From Antarctobacter sediminis (lineage in GTDB: Bacteria; Pseudomonadota; Alphaproteobacteria; Rhodobacterales; Rhodobacteraceae), in contig NZ_JAHUZG010000001.1 of NCBI RefSeq assembly GCF_019218285.1, positions 992,001-1,056,000 on the forward strand: a stretch of DNA of 64,000 nt, written 5' to 3'. Under the pieces are notes generated by a model. The model had not been told where the DNA came from, searched no databases, and was given only the letters and a program-made list of their open reading frames with translations. Made by a program: the position numbers and the translations under genes. Shown piece after piece: positions 46,781-55,724 of this stretch. Positions within the stretch are counted from its first letter, which is position 1, and every line of letters starts with the position of its first letter.

Positions 46781-47677
46781 ATGCCCCTCATGTCATTGAT
46801 CCTGCCCCTGCCCCAATCCGGTGAATTTGCCCGAGCCTGCGAGGTTCTGGGCCAGCCCTTGCGCCGCCACAGGCGCGAGGCGGGCGGTCAGACGCGCATG
46901 GTGTGGCAGGTTCAGTCGCGGCGGCTGGGTCCGCTGGGGCGGGTCGATCTTGTGTCGCGTGGGCCGGTGGCCGCGACGACAGACGATTTGCGGGACTGGA
47001 CCGAAGGCTGGCGGCGCTGGCACGACGGGCGGCCCCTGCTGCTGAATGCCGACGGGATGACGTGCCAGATGCTGCGCGCAGCCGGGTTCTGGCCGCTGAT
47101 GACCCCGGCGAGCCTTGCGCTGTTGCCTCTGGGTGATGTCACAGACATGCGCGCGGCGCTGGCGCAGAAATGGCGCAACCGTTTGAACCGGGCCAAGCGC
47201 GAAGACCTGCATGTGACCGAAAGGGAGCTGACCGCCGATCACTGGCTGCTACAGGCCGAGGCCGCGCAGGCAAAGGCCCGGCGTTATCGCGGCTTGCCAC
47301 CGGTTTTTGCGCAAGCCTTTGCCGTGGCCAATCCGGGACAGGCGCGGGTTTTCGAAGCGCAGCACAGGGGCGCCCCGTTGGCGGCGGCGCTGATGCTGCG
47401 GCACGGGTGCATGGCCACGTGGCAGATCGGCGTCACCACGGCAGAGGGGCGCAGGCGCCACGCCATGAACCTGATCCTGTGGCACGCGATGCAAAGCCTT
47501 GCGGCACAGGGGCACGAGGTGTTGGACCTTGGGATCCTGAACGCGCAGGACGCGCCCGGCCTGACCCATTTCAAGCTGGGCACCGGGGCGCGGCTGCACC
47601 GGCTGGGCGGGACATGGCTGCACATGGGGGCGCTTGCGCCTTTGGCGCGGCACCTGCCCGCCCGTCTCGCGGCATGA
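46781..47677 (+). CDS. GNAT/FemAB-like acyltransferase domain protein
   Basis: 298 residues. The C-terminal half resembles a GNAT acyltransferase of the BioF2/FemAB type (KWRNRLNRAKREDLHVTE, ARRYRGLPPVFAQAFA, HGCMATWQIGVTTAEGRRRH, LDLGILNAQDAPGLTHFKLG). The substrate is unknown. A GAGG just before 46781 supports this ATG; ATGs at 46772 and 46790 are alternatives. Confidence 0.75.
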   Translation: MPLMSLILPLPQSGEFARACEVLGQPLRRHRREAGGQTRMVWQVQSRRLGPLGRVDLVSRGPVAATTDDLRDWTEGWRRWHDGRPLLLNADGMTCQMLRAAGFWPLMTPASLALLPLGDVTDMRAALAQKWRNRLNRAKREDLHVTERELTADHWLLQAEAAQAKARRYRGLPPVFAQAFAVANPGQARVFEAQHRGAPLAAALMLRHGCMATWQIGVTTAEGRRRHAMNLILWHAMQSLAAQGHEVLDLGILNAQDAPGLTHFKLGTGARLHRLGGTWLHMGALAPLARHLPARLAA

Positions 47678-47681
47678 GGAA

Positions 47682-47702
47682 GGTGCGCGGTGAATGCGCA
47701 CC
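47682..47702. terminator. Bidirectional hairpin between convergent genes
   Basis: GGTGCGC, loop GGTGAAT, GCGCACC lies between the acyltransferase stop and the DUF3179 stop, 36 bases apart. The symmetrical 7-bp stem fits a shared terminator. No U-tract is present. Confidence 0.5.
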
Positions 47703-47713
47703 CTACCCGGGCT

Positions 47714-48682
47714 TCAGTTGCCCAGCATCCATTCGCCGTCCGGCCAGAAGGCATGGAAAGCAAAGGCGAACATCACGTCATGCGGCAGATCCGCGCCCGA
47801 GGCATCGCGCACCCGGACCGAACCCACGTCGCGGCCCTTGGCAATCACACCCGTATCGAGCGCCGAAGCCTGTCCTTCGCGCCAGGTGAGGGTGACGCCG
47901 GCTTCGTGGATCTCCTGCGCCTCGGCGAGGCGGCTCATCGGCCATGCGCGATCCCCCACACGCACCACGCGCATCAGCGGAGCAATGCCATGCGGCGGCG
48001 CCTCACCCGAATAAAGGAACGGGCGTTTCGACCGGTCATAGCCCACATAGGGGTTTCGGCCATAAGGCCGGTTCCACGAGGGTTGCGCCATGACCACCCC
48101 GTCGGGATGACGTTCGCGGAACTGGTCAAAACTCTCCATCCAGCTGGGCAGCGTGACCAGCTCGGTTCCCGTCAACTCGCCCACGATGCCGGTACCGATG
48201 GCCTGTTGCCACCAGCTTTGGGTTTCCTTGTCATACATGACCATGTCGGAATTGCGCAGCTTGCCCGAGACACCGAAGGTCAGCACCTGCCCGCCAACGC
48301 GCCGGTCGAAGGTCAGCGCGGAATTGCACAGCGGGCAGAAGGTGACGGCAACCGGAACATTGCCGATCACGTCGTTCACGATCTCATGCCAGGTCAGGTA
48401 CCGGATCGGATAGGCACGCGGGCGTTCACCCGTCACCAGGACGGTGATGACTGGCTCATTGCCAAGGATGCGGGTCTCATCGCCCGCGGGCAGGAATTGC
48501 GGATCGGACAGCGCCGGAATGCCATCCTTGGGTGGGCCGCCGGACATGATCTCGACCCAGTTCGTGATGCTGGTTTTTTCGAAATCCGTATCGGGCCATT
48601 CGTGCCGCCAGAAGGACGGGTCAGCCGAGGCCAGCGAGGCCGCGAATACCAGGATAAGGCTCAGTCTGGGCAAAAGGCGCAT
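47714..48682 (-). CDS. DUF3179-family exported protein
   Basis: 322 residues with signal peptide MRLLPRLSLILVFAASLASA. The DUF3179 core is recognisable: AYPIRYLTWHEIVNDVIGNVPVAVTFCPLCNSALTFDRRV (only the motif VTFCPLCNSALTF need be noted, with its CxxC), FGVSGKLRNSDMVMYDKETQSWWQQ, and LVTLPSWMESFDQFRERHPDG. Probably periplasmic. The family function is unknown; CxxC suggests metal or redox chemistry. Confidence 0.88.
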   Translation of the reverse strand: MRLLPRLSLILVFAASLASADPSFWRHEWPDTDFEKTSITNWVEIMSGGPPKDGIPALSDPQFLPAGDETRILGNEPVITVLVTGERPRAYPIRYLTWHEIVNDVIGNVPVAVTFCPLCNSALTFDRRVGGQVLTFGVSGKLRNSDMVMYDKETQSWWQQAIGTGIVGELTGTELVTLPSWMESFDQFRERHPDGVVMAQPSWNRPYGRNPYVGYDRSKRPFLYSGEAPPHGIAPLMRVVRVGDRAWPMSRLAEAQEIHEAGVTLTWREGQASALDTGVIAKGRDVGSVRVRDASGADLPHDVMFAFAFHAFWPDGEWMLGN

Positions 48683-48773
48683 GGGGTCTCCTCCGGGTGC
48701 TGCCCCAAGGATGCCGCCAAATCCGCCTTCTGCCCAGCCTTTCCCACGCGCTTGTGAGGCGCGTGAGAGCGGG

Positions 48774-49337
48774 TCACTCGGTCACGGTGACCTTGACCAT
48801 GCGGTCGGGTTCACCCGTAACCTGAAGGGTGCTGCCGTCGCCGCGCTTGATATCGTCCAGCACGTCCAGCCCATCGGTCACGCGACCGACCACCGTGTAC
48901 TGGCCATTCAGGAACGGACCTTCGGCAAACATGATAAAGAACTGCGAATTCGCCGAATCCGGGTCACGGCTGCGCGCCATGCCGACGATGCCGCGCTCAA
49001 AGGGAATGTCGGAAAACTCGGCCTCGATATCATCGTAGGACGAACCGCCAGTGCCCGCGCCGCCAAGTGCGCGCGGGTTCCATTCCTTCATCACCTTGCC
49101 GTTTTCACCGTCGCCGGTCTGGGCCATGAAGCCGTCGATCACGCGGTGAAAATAGACGCCGTCGTAAAAGCCTTCTTCGGCCAGCTTGGTGATCTGGGCG
49201 ACGTGCTTGGGCGCGACCTCTTCCAGCAGGTCGATCTTGATGACCCCGCTGGTGTGGGCGCCCTCGACCTGAATTTCGATCCCGTCGGCCAGCGCGGGCG
49301 CGGCCAAAAGGGCAAAAGCGGCGGCCAGCTTACGCAT
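48774..49337 (-). CDS. Exported cyclophilin-type peptidyl-prolyl isomerase
   Basis: 187 residues with signal peptide MRKLAAAFALLAAPALA. Cyclophilin core: FHRVIDGFMAQTGDGENG, NSQFFIMFAEGPFLNGQYTVVGRV. Acts on periplasmic protein folding. Its start codon lies inside the end of the upstream cytoplasmic paralogue (8-base overlap), so the two isomerases are translationally linked. Confidence 0.93.
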   Translation of the reverse strand: MRKLAAAFALLAAPALADGIEIQVEGAHTSGVIKIDLLEEVAPKHVAQITKLAEEGFYDGVYFHRVIDGFMAQTGDGENGKVMKEWNPRALGGAGTGGSSYDDIEAEFSDIPFERGIVGMARSRDPDSANSQFFIMFAEGPFLNGQYTVVGRVTDGLDVLDDIKRGDGSTLQVTGEPDRMVKVTVTE

Positions 49338-49836
49338 CCGCGGCCACCTTGACCGAGATCATGCGGTCGGGGTTCGCGGGCGGTTCGCCGCGGGTGATGG
49401 CATCCACATGTTCCATGCCGGAAATCACGCGGCCATAGACCGTGTACTGACCGTTCAGAAAGTGGTTGTCGTTGAAGTTGATGAAGAACTGCGAATTGGC
49501 GCTGTTGGGGTTCTGCGAACGTGCCGCACCCAGCGTGCCACGGTCATGCGGCAGCTTGGAGAATTCGGCCTTGAGGTCAGGCAGATCGGAACCGCCGGTG
49601 CCCGCGCGGCGCAGGTTGAAATCCTTTTCCATGTTGCCATGGGCCACGTCGCCGGTCTGGGCCATGAAGCCTTCGATCACGCGGTGGAAGCAGACGTTGT
49701 CATAGGCACCGGCGCGGGCCAGTTCCTTCATCCGTGCGGTGTGATCGGGCGCCACATCGGGCAAAAGCTCGATGGTGACGGTGCCGCCCTTGAGTTCCAT
49801 CAGGATGGTGTTTTCCGGATCCTTGATCTCGGCCAT
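49330..49836 (-). CDS. ppiB: Cytoplasmic cyclophilin-type peptidyl-prolyl isomerase
   Basis: 168 residues, no signal peptide, starting MAEIKDPENTILMELKGGTV. Core motifs CFHRVIEGFMAQTGDVAHG, NSQFFINFNDNHFLNGQYTVYGRV identify a cyclophilin. It is a paralogue of the downstream exported protein. Divergent from pgk with a 122-base shared upstream region. Confidence 0.93.
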   Translation of the reverse strand: MAEIKDPENTILMELKGGTVTIELLPDVAPDHTARMKELARAGAYDNVCFHRVIEGFMAQTGDVAHGNMEKDFNLRRAGTGGSDLPDLKAEFSKLPHDRGTLGAARSQNPNSANSQFFINFNDNHFLNGQYTVYGRVISGMEHVDAITRGEPPANPDRMISVKVAADA

Positions 49837-49958
49837 GTCGTTCTCCGTTCTTAGACTGCGACGAGAGGTAGCCCGTGACGCTGCCGATGCCAAGTGAGCG
49901 TTGACCTGCGGCGCTCATCGGGTCTAGTGGGCCGGGACAGTGGACCGGAGGGATCAAC

Positions 49959-51158
49959 ATGGCCTGGAACACCCTTGATGACATGGACCTGGAGGGCAAA
50001 CGCGTCCTCACGCGGGTCGACATCAACGTGCCGATGGAGAACGGGGAGGTGACGGACACCACCCGGATCGAACGTATCGCAGCAACCGTGCAGAACATTC
50101 TGGACAAGGGCGGCAAGCCGGTCCTTCTGGCGCATTTCGGTCGCCCCAAGGGGGAACGCCGCGAAGACATGAGCCTGCAACCGCTGATCCCCAGCCTTGA
50201 GGCGGTGCTGGGTGTCGAGGTGGTCTTTGCCGCCGATTGCGTCGGCCCGGCCGCGGCGACGGTGATCGACGGGTTGAAGGAAAATCAGGTCGCGCTGCTG
50301 GAAAACACCCGTTTCCACGCCGGTGAGGAAAAGAACGACCCCGAGCTGGTGGCGGGCATGGCCGCGCTTGGCGATGTTTTTTGTTCGGATGCCTTTTCTG
50401 CCGCGCACCGCGCGCATGCCTCGACAACCGGGCTGGCCCATGCCCTGCCGTCCTGCGCCGGTCGCCTGATGCAGGCCGAGCTTGAGGCGTTGGAAAGCGC
50501 GCTTGGCAGTCCTGCCCGCCCCGTGCTGGCCGTGGTTGGCGGCGCCAAGGTGTCGACCAAGCTGGACCTGCTGGGCAATCTTGTCGAAAAAGTCGACCTG
50601 CTGGTGATTGGCGGCGGCATGGCCAACACCTTCCTTGCGGCGCAGGGCATCGACGTGGGCAAATCGCTGGCCGAACACGAAATGACCGGCACCGCCAAGG
50701 ACATCATGGCCAAGGCCGAAGGCGCGGGGTGCAGGATCCTGCTGCCCACGGATGTGGTCGTTGCCCGGGAATTCAAGGAAGGTGCCGAGAACGAAACCGT
50801 CGCCGCCGATGCCTGCCCTGCCGACGCAATGATCCTTGATGCGGGTCCGGCCTCGGTCGAGGCCATCGTCGAGGCCATCGACGAGGCGGAAACCCTGATC
50901 TGGAACGGCCCGCTGGGTGCCTTTGAAATCGCGCCCTTCGACGCGGCCACCAATGCCGCCGCGAAACATGCCGCCGAACGCAGCGAGCTAGGCAAGCTTG
51001 TTTCGGTCGCGGGCGGCGGAGATACGGTTGCGGCGCTGAACAAGGCCGGTGCGGCCTCGGGTTTCAGCTATATCTCCACTGCCGGGGGCGCGTTCCTGGA
51101 GTGGATGGAGGGCAAAACCCTGCCCGGCGTCGCCGCGCTGGACGTGGACGCGAACTAA
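49959..51158 (+). CDS. pgk: Phosphoglycerate kinase
   Basis: 399 residues. [42 protein letters not shown] (partly quoted), [14 protein letters not shown], the hinge [17 protein letters not shown], and [33 protein letters not shown] (key GGGDT and STAGGA) are characteristic. Glycolysis/gluconeogenesis. Ends against a 10-bp-stem hairpin facing the FtsZ-like gene. Confidence 0.97.
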   Translation: MAWNTLDDMDLEGKRVLTRVDINVPMENGEVTDTTRIERIAATVQNILDKGGKPVLLAHFGRPKGERREDMSLQPLIPSLEAVLGVEVVFAADCVGPAAATVIDGLKENQVALLENTRFHAGEEKNDPELVAGMAALGDVFCSDAFSAAHRAHASTTGLAHALPSCAGRLMQAELEALESALGSPARPVLAVVGGAKVSTKLDLLGNLVEKVDLLVIGGGMANTFLAAQGIDVGKSLAEHEMTGTAKDIMAKAEGAGCRILLPTDVVVAREFKEGAENETVAADACPADAMILDAGPASVEAIVEAIDEAETLIWNGPLGAFEIAPFDAATNAAAKHAAERSELGKLVSVAGGGDTVAALNKAGAASGFSYISTAGGAFLEWMEGKTLPGVAALDVDAN

Positions 51159-51168
51159 GCCATTCCCG

Positions 51169-51193
51169 CAAGCGCCCCGCTCAGGGGCGCTTG
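51169..51193. terminator. Bidirectional 10-bp-stem hairpin between pgk and the FtsZ-like gene
   Basis: CAAGCGCCCC, loop GCTCA, GGGGCGCTTG: a perfect stem 11 bases after the pgk stop and 25 bases from the convergent gene's stop. No U-tract, but the position between convergent genes favours a shared terminator. Confidence 0.7.
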
Positions 51194-51217
51194 ACGATGT
51201 TGCGATGCCCGATGCTT

Positions 51218-52834
51218 CTAGGTGCCGGTCCCGTCGGTCACGAACAACCAGACGCTGACACGGCCCTTGCCCAGATTTCGCGTGGTCGAGCCAAGATGGA
51301 CCTCGGTCTCGGGCCCAAACTGTTCGTGTATACAGGCAAGCGCCTGTTCCAGATCCGCCAGGCCAAGGTCCTGATCCCCCATAACGTTGACCAGAACCGA
51401 ACGTGCGGTCCTGCCGTTCAGCGGTTCCAGCAGGGGATTGGACAAGGCGCTTGACACCGCGTCCCGTGCGGGCTGTGCGCCCTCCGCCGTCCCGAAACCA
51501 ACCGTTGCCGTCCCCGAAAATCCAAGCAGGGCCTTGATGTCCGGAAACTCAAGGTTGACCAGCCCCGGTTGCGTCATGACGTCAGAGAACCCGGCAATGG
51601 CCCGGTAGAGCACGTCGTCGGCAATCGAGAATGCCTCGGTAAAGGTGGTGTTTTCGTTGGCCAGTCGAAACAGGTTCTGGTTCGGGATGACGATCAGCGT
51701 GTCGACCACCCTTTGCAGGCATTCGATCCCGTCTTCGGCTTGCCGCATCCGCTTGGCCCCTTCGAACTGAAAGGGTTTGGTCACCACGCCAATCGTCAGA
51801 CAGCCCAGCTCGCGCGCGGCTTGCGCGACAATGGGCGTGGCCCCCGTGCCGGTGCCGCCCCCCATGCCGGCGGTGATAAAACACATATCCACCCCGGCCA
51901 GATGATCCACGATCTGTTCGATGCTCTCTTCGGCCGCCGCCGCCCCAACAGCGGCCCGCCCTCCGGCGGCCATGCCTTCCGCAACGCGCGCGCCAAGCTG
52001 GATCCGGTTTTCGGCCCGTGATTTCGCCAGTTGCCCGGTATCCGTGTTGGCGACAACGAATTCGACACCGGCCATCGCCTTGGCGATCATGTTGTTGACG
52101 GCATTGCTGCCCGCGCCGCCAATTCCAAACACCGAGATCCGGGGCGTTTCCAGCGTCGCATGGTATCGCTGGTTCTGCTTGCGCAGCAGATGCAGGATGG
52201 CGGGCTGCACATGGGTCAGATCCCCGTCTGCCTGCCGTCCGGGTCCGCCCCCTACCTGCCCGGCCCCCAAGGGAACCGTCCGGGCCGGAAACTGCCCCAA
52301 GGGGATCGGTCGGTAAGTGACCCCGAGAGAATCGATGAATCCGCGCTTGGCAAAGCCAACCAGATCCATTCCCCACTTTTGAAAATGCCAGGGCACCATC
52401 GTCGGGTCTTGGAGCAGGGAAAGATCATCGTTCTCCGAGGTCAGCGGCCGGATTCCGACAAGGAAATCGTCCGGGGCTTCTTCGAAACGTTTCAACAACC
52501 CGTCGCTTGAGGAAACCGGCCTGTCGACGATCAGGTCGGCCCCCGAGCACAGGCCCTGCATCCGGTCAGGCGCGATCCTGTCGGCGGGAGCTTCGCCCGC
52601 TGTCAGCGTGATGCCGACATGATCGGAGGCAAACACATTCTCGGACAGCCGGGACAGCTTGCCGTCCAACGAGGCGATCTGGCCGTCCAGTTGTTCCAGC
52701 CGGTACAGCATGGCGTCATTGGCGGCATCGATTTTCCTTGCCCGCCGAAACCCCGCGACAGACCCATGCACCGCGTGCCCGCCAGAGGCGACAGTGATCC
52801 CACATGCCAGAAGATTGAGCCAGTCGGGTACCAT
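51218..52834 (-). CDS. FtsZ-like GTPase with a novel N-terminal region
   Basis: 538 residues. Residues 1-22 are weakly hydrophobic, 34-67 form a putative coiled coil (MLYRLEQLDGQIASLDGKL), 70-228 match no family I recognise, and 231-535 are a complete FtsZ fold. The nucleotide loop ISVFGIGGAGSNAVNN, the tubulin signature GGGTGTG (325-331), VVTKPFQFEGAKRMRQAE and IPNQNLFRLANENTTFTEAF are intact. The T7 catalytic loop reads NLEFPD (427-432): the second Asp is kept, the first is Glu. There is no linker or FtsA/ZipA-binding tail. This cannot be the main division FtsZ; it looks like a diverged paralogue with a new partner or membrane module. Confidence 0.9.
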   Translation of the reverse strand: MVPDWLNLLACGITVASGGHAVHGSVAGFRRARKIDAANDAMLYRLEQLDGQIASLDGKLSRLSENVFASDHVGITLTAGEAPADRIAPDRMQGLCSGADLIVDRPVSSSDGLLKRFEEAPDDFLVGIRPLTSENDDLSLLQDPTMVPWHFQKWGMDLVGFAKRGFIDSLGVTYRPIPLGQFPARTVPLGAGQVGGGPGRQADGDLTHVQPAILHLLRKQNQRYHATLETPRISVFGIGGAGSNAVNNMIAKAMAGVEFVVANTDTGQLAKSRAENRIQLGARVAEGMAAGGRAAVGAAAAEESIEQIVDHLAGVDMCFITAGMGGGTGTGATPIVAQAARELGCLTIGVVTKPFQFEGAKRMRQAEDGIECLQRVVDTLIVIPNQNLFRLANENTTFTEAFSIADDVLYRAIAGFSDVMTQPGLVNLEFPDIKALLGFSGTATVGFGTAEGAQPARDAVSSALSNPLLEPLNGRTARSVLVNVMGDQDLGLADLEQALACIHEQFGPETEVHLGSTTRNLGKGRVSVWLFVTDGTGT

Positions 52835-52977
52835 TCACATGCCTCTGCGCGCAGCCCTGATCCATGCCAAGAGCCAGGTGGAAGGCTGCGTTTGCGGTGG
52901 ACGCAGCATCGGAAAACTAGTTTGCAGCGCCATCGCCCGGAGGTCGCGGAAAGGCGCTCGTCCGGGTCAGTCCGCAG

Positions 52978-53994
52978 TTACCGGCCCAGTTCGCGTTCCA
53001 TCTTGTACAGCATCTTGATCGCTTCGGGCGCGGTCAGCGCGGTCAGATGTTTGCGCCGATCCCCTCCCGCCACATTGCTGAGGTCAACGATCCGGATCGG
53101 CAAACCCGCCAGCCGCGTCTTGTCCTGGATGGAACCAAGGCGCCATGGCTTGCCCGTCAGCCAGGCCGAAACGCTCAGCGCCGAGTCCAGCTTGGACACA
53201 AGGACGAGGAAAGGTTCGGGGAAGGGTTTGATCTTTAGCGCCTGCTGAACGAACACGTCTTCGTCGATGTCCGGGCTGATCAGCGCGACACCGCGCAGCG
53301 ACGTCAGCGATTTTTCATCCCCCGCGATCGAGGCCTGCCGCAGCGCCTCCATCGTCAGTTGCGCCCCCATGGAGTGCGCCACCAGCGTCACGCGCCATCC
53401 GCTGCCCGTCAGGTCGCGCAAGACCTCGGCCAGCCCGTCGCGCGAGAACATGACGCTGTCGCGGTCATAGACATAGCCGCGCACACGCCCCGCCGAGGCC
53501 CAAGAATACAGGACAATCGGGATCTTGGCGTCGAAATCATGCGCCACCTGCGCCACGCGATAGACGGCTTCGGCGTTGCGGACATTGAACCCATGCACAA
53601 ACAGGACCACGTCCTTGCGCCCCGGTTGCGAGGCGGCGGTCAGCCCGTTCAGAAAGGCGCGCTTGTCCTCATAAGGGGCACCGTCACGGGTAACGAAATG
53701 CCGCGAGGGATCGGGCCTAGCATTGCCGGGCCATTCGATCTCGCCCTCTTTATGGCCGGGCGGGATGGAAATATCGGCCCAGCCATAACGCAGTTCGCGC
53801 GCCCGGTCCGCGCCAAAGGTCTGCCGGACAAGGCTGAGGTCGCCCTGCGGAGCAAGGTTGCGATTGGTCGCCACAAAGACACGGCGCAGGTCGATGGCCC
53901 CGGGCGCCGCCCGTGGCACATGGTCAATCTCGCCACGCGGGGTGCAGGCAGCCACAAGGCCGCACAGCAGGACAATGAATAAGCCTCTCGTCAT
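52978..53994 (-). CDS. Lipoprotein alpha/beta hydrolase (DUF900-like), copy 1
   Basis: 338 residues, lipoprotein signal MTRGLFIVLLCGLVAAC with lipid-attachment Cys17. Hydrolase motifs: oxyanion region VLFVHGFNVRNAEAVYR, nucleophile Ser208 in LVAHSMGAQ, acid region ALISPDIDEDVF, and a late His in RRKHLTAL. Belongs to the DUF900-type serine hydrolases. It is about half identical along its length to the next gene upstream. It is followed after 143 bases by the FtsZ-like gene on the same strand. Start set by the signal peptide. Confidence 0.88.
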   Translation of the reverse strand: MTRGLFIVLLCGLVAACTPRGEIDHVPRAAPGAIDLRRVFVATNRNLAPQGDLSLVRQTFGADRARELRYGWADISIPPGHKEGEIEWPGNARPDPSRHFVTRDGAPYEDKRAFLNGLTAASQPGRKDVVLFVHGFNVRNAEAVYRVAQVAHDFDAKIPIVLYSWASAGRVRGYVYDRDSVMFSRDGLAEVLRDLTGSGWRVTLVAHSMGAQLTMEALRQASIAGDEKSLTSLRGVALISPDIDEDVFVQQALKIKPFPEPFLVLVSKLDSALSVSAWLTGKPWRLGSIQDKTRLAGLPIRIVDLSNVAGGDRRKHLTALTAPEAIKMLYKMERELGR

Positions 53995-54089
53995 GCGCGA
54001 AAAATTTACGTGGACCGCGATTCGTTTCCAGCCCCAAATGCACGAAGCCGCCCGGTCCGTGCAAGCATGCAACGTTTTGAATGGCGCAC

Positions 54090-55097
54090 TCAGGTGCCGC
54101 CCAGATCCCGCAGCAGCCGAATGGCCGCGGGCGCGGTAAAGGCGGTGGAATGACCGGCACGATCGCCGCCTTCGATATCGCTGAGATCGATGATCTCGAC
54201 CGGCAGGTTGCCCAGCCGCGAAGGATCCTGAATGGAACCCAGCCGCGAAGGTTTGCCGGTCAGGAAGGCCGCCAGACCCAGCGCCCTGTCTCGGGTCGAA
54301 ACCATGATCATGAAGGGCTGCGGAAAGGGGCTGATCCGGCGGGACTGCCGCAAAAAGACGTCTTCGTCGATGTCCGGGCTGATCAGCGCCACGCCGGACA
54401 GTTGCCGCAAGGCTCCGCCCTTGCCCGAGATCGACATCTGGCGCAGCGTTTCCATCACCAGTTGGCCACCCATGGAATGTGCCACGATCAGGATCCGCCG
54501 ACCGTCCGCCGCAAGCCCGGTCAACAACGATTCAAGATCGTCGCGGGCAAAGATCACGCTGTCGCGATCATAGACATAGCCCCGCGCATCCCCTGCCGAC
54601 GGCCACGAGAAGGAAATCACCGGTACGTCGGTTTCATAATCATGCGCGATCTGCGCCAGACGATAGACCGCTTCGGCGTTGTTAACGTTGAACCCATGCA
54701 CGAACAGCACCACGTCCTGTGCCGGACCAGCGCGCGGGATGTCCCGCAGAAAGGCATATTGGTTGGCGTACCGCTCGCCCGAGCGGGTGACGAAATGCAG
54801 CGCAGGATCGGGCGGATCGTGGCGGGGCCATTCGATCTGCCCCGGCTGGTGGACCGGCGGGATCGAGATGTCCAGTCGGCCATAACGCAGTTCTGTATCC
54901 CGCTCGGCACCAAAGCTGTGGTGCGGCAGCGCCTGCGACCCATCCCCGATCACCCGGCGGTCCGAGGCGACAAAGACCGGTTGCAAACTGGCCCCGAGGG
55001 CTGCGGGTTTGAACCCTGCGACCACGGTCACCGAGCCGCGCGGGCTGCAACCGATCAGCGCAAAACTCAGGACAAACAGGATCAGAACGCGGTTCAT
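54090..55097 (-). CDS. Lipoprotein alpha/beta hydrolase (DUF900-like), copy 2
   Basis: 335 residues with lipoprotein signal MNRVLILFVLSFALIGC (Cys17). Same architecture as the downstream copy: VLFVHGFNVNNAEAVYR, nucleophile Ser208 in IVAHSMGGQ, LISPDIDEDVF, and HSTAFTAP at the end. Lipid-anchor Cys and nucleophile Ser lie at identical residue numbers in both, which argues for tandem gene duplication. First gene of the putative three-gene unit ending with the FtsZ-like gene. Substrate unknown. Confidence 0.88.
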   Translation of the reverse strand: MNRVLILFVLSFALIGCSPRGSVTVVAGFKPAALGASLQPVFVASDRRVIGDGSQALPHHSFGAERDTELRYGRLDISIPPVHQPGQIEWPRHDPPDPALHFVTRSGERYANQYAFLRDIPRAGPAQDVVLFVHGFNVNNAEAVYRLAQIAHDYETDVPVISFSWPSAGDARGYVYDRDSVIFARDDLESLLTGLAADGRRILIVAHSMGGQLVMETLRQMSISGKGGALRQLSGVALISPDIDEDVFLRQSRRISPFPQPFMIMVSTRDRALGLAAFLTGKPSRLGSIQDPSRLGNLPVEIIDLSDIEGGDRAGHSTAFTAPAAIRLLRDLGGT

Positions 55098-55314
55098 GAG
55101 GCGCACATAGCGCCATGCGGGCCTATTGGTCGACTCCAAAGTCATTCCATCTCACGAATCCGTGCGAATCCCGGGAATTGGCATAAATGCAACGCACAAA
55201 ACCTTAATTTCATGCCGATTCGGAAACCGGCCTATCGCGGGATTCACATTGCCCCGCGGCTGTGTCAGACTCATGTCATACGCCCGCTGCAAGAGGCGTG
55301 ATCGAGGCAGATAA

Positions 55315-55617
55315 ATGACAACCCGTCGACCGCGGCCTTCGCTGGGGGCCCTTGTCTTCTTTACCGTGACGCTGAGCCTGTCGGCCTATTTCACCTTTGC
55401 CGCCGTGCAGGGGGATTTCGGGCTGTTTCGCCGTGCGGAAATCGCGGTGGAAGGGGACAGGCTGGAACGCGAGTTGCAAGAGCTGCGGGCCGAGGTCGCG
55501 CGGATGGAAAACCTCACGCACCGCCTGTCGGACGAGTTTCTTGACCTGGACCTGCTGGACCAACAGGCGCGCGATGTGCTGGGCCTGATGCGCAGCGACG
55601 AGATCGTCGTTCAGTAA
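55315..55617 (+). CDS. FtsB/DivIC-like septum formation initiator
   Basis: 100 residues: short cytoplasmic N-terminus, one transmembrane helix (LGALVFFTVTLSLSAYFTF), then a periplasmic coiled coil (LERELQELRAEVARMENLTHRL key part) and the C-terminal DLDLLDQQARDVLGLMRSDEIVV typical of the family. It helps assemble the FtsQBL divisome complex. It lies just upstream of the pyruvate dehydrogenase genes, an arrangement common in alphaproteobacteria. Confidence 0.88.
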   Translation: MTTRRPRPSLGALVFFTVTLSLSAYFTFAAVQGDFGLFRRAEIAVEGDRLERELQELRAEVARMENLTHRLSDEFLDLDLLDQQARDVLGLMRSDEIVVQ

Positions 55618-55689
55618 AGCCGCCCGCCCCCGCGACAGGCGATCAGGCTTTACGCCGCCGGTCCCCGCGCCTAAGCTTCCTCAAAAGTA

Positions 55690-55703
55690 GTTCAGCCTTG
55701 AAC
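55690..55703. promoter_or_regulatory. Inverted repeat upstream of pdhA
   Basis: GTTCA-GCCT-TGAAC ends 21 bases before the pdhA ATG in the 107-base gap after the FtsB-like gene. Symmetry and position suit a regulator site for the pyruvate dehydrogenase operon; no regulator gene is adjacent. Confidence 0.35.
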
Positions 55704-55724
55704 AAGTGCTGGGGAGGAGACGGC

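Noticed and set aside
51218-52834. Reading the FtsZ-like gene as the cell's main ftsZ
   Set aside because: It lacks the C-terminal tail, has a T7-loop substitution and a long N-terminal extension, and is not in a division and cell-wall cluster.
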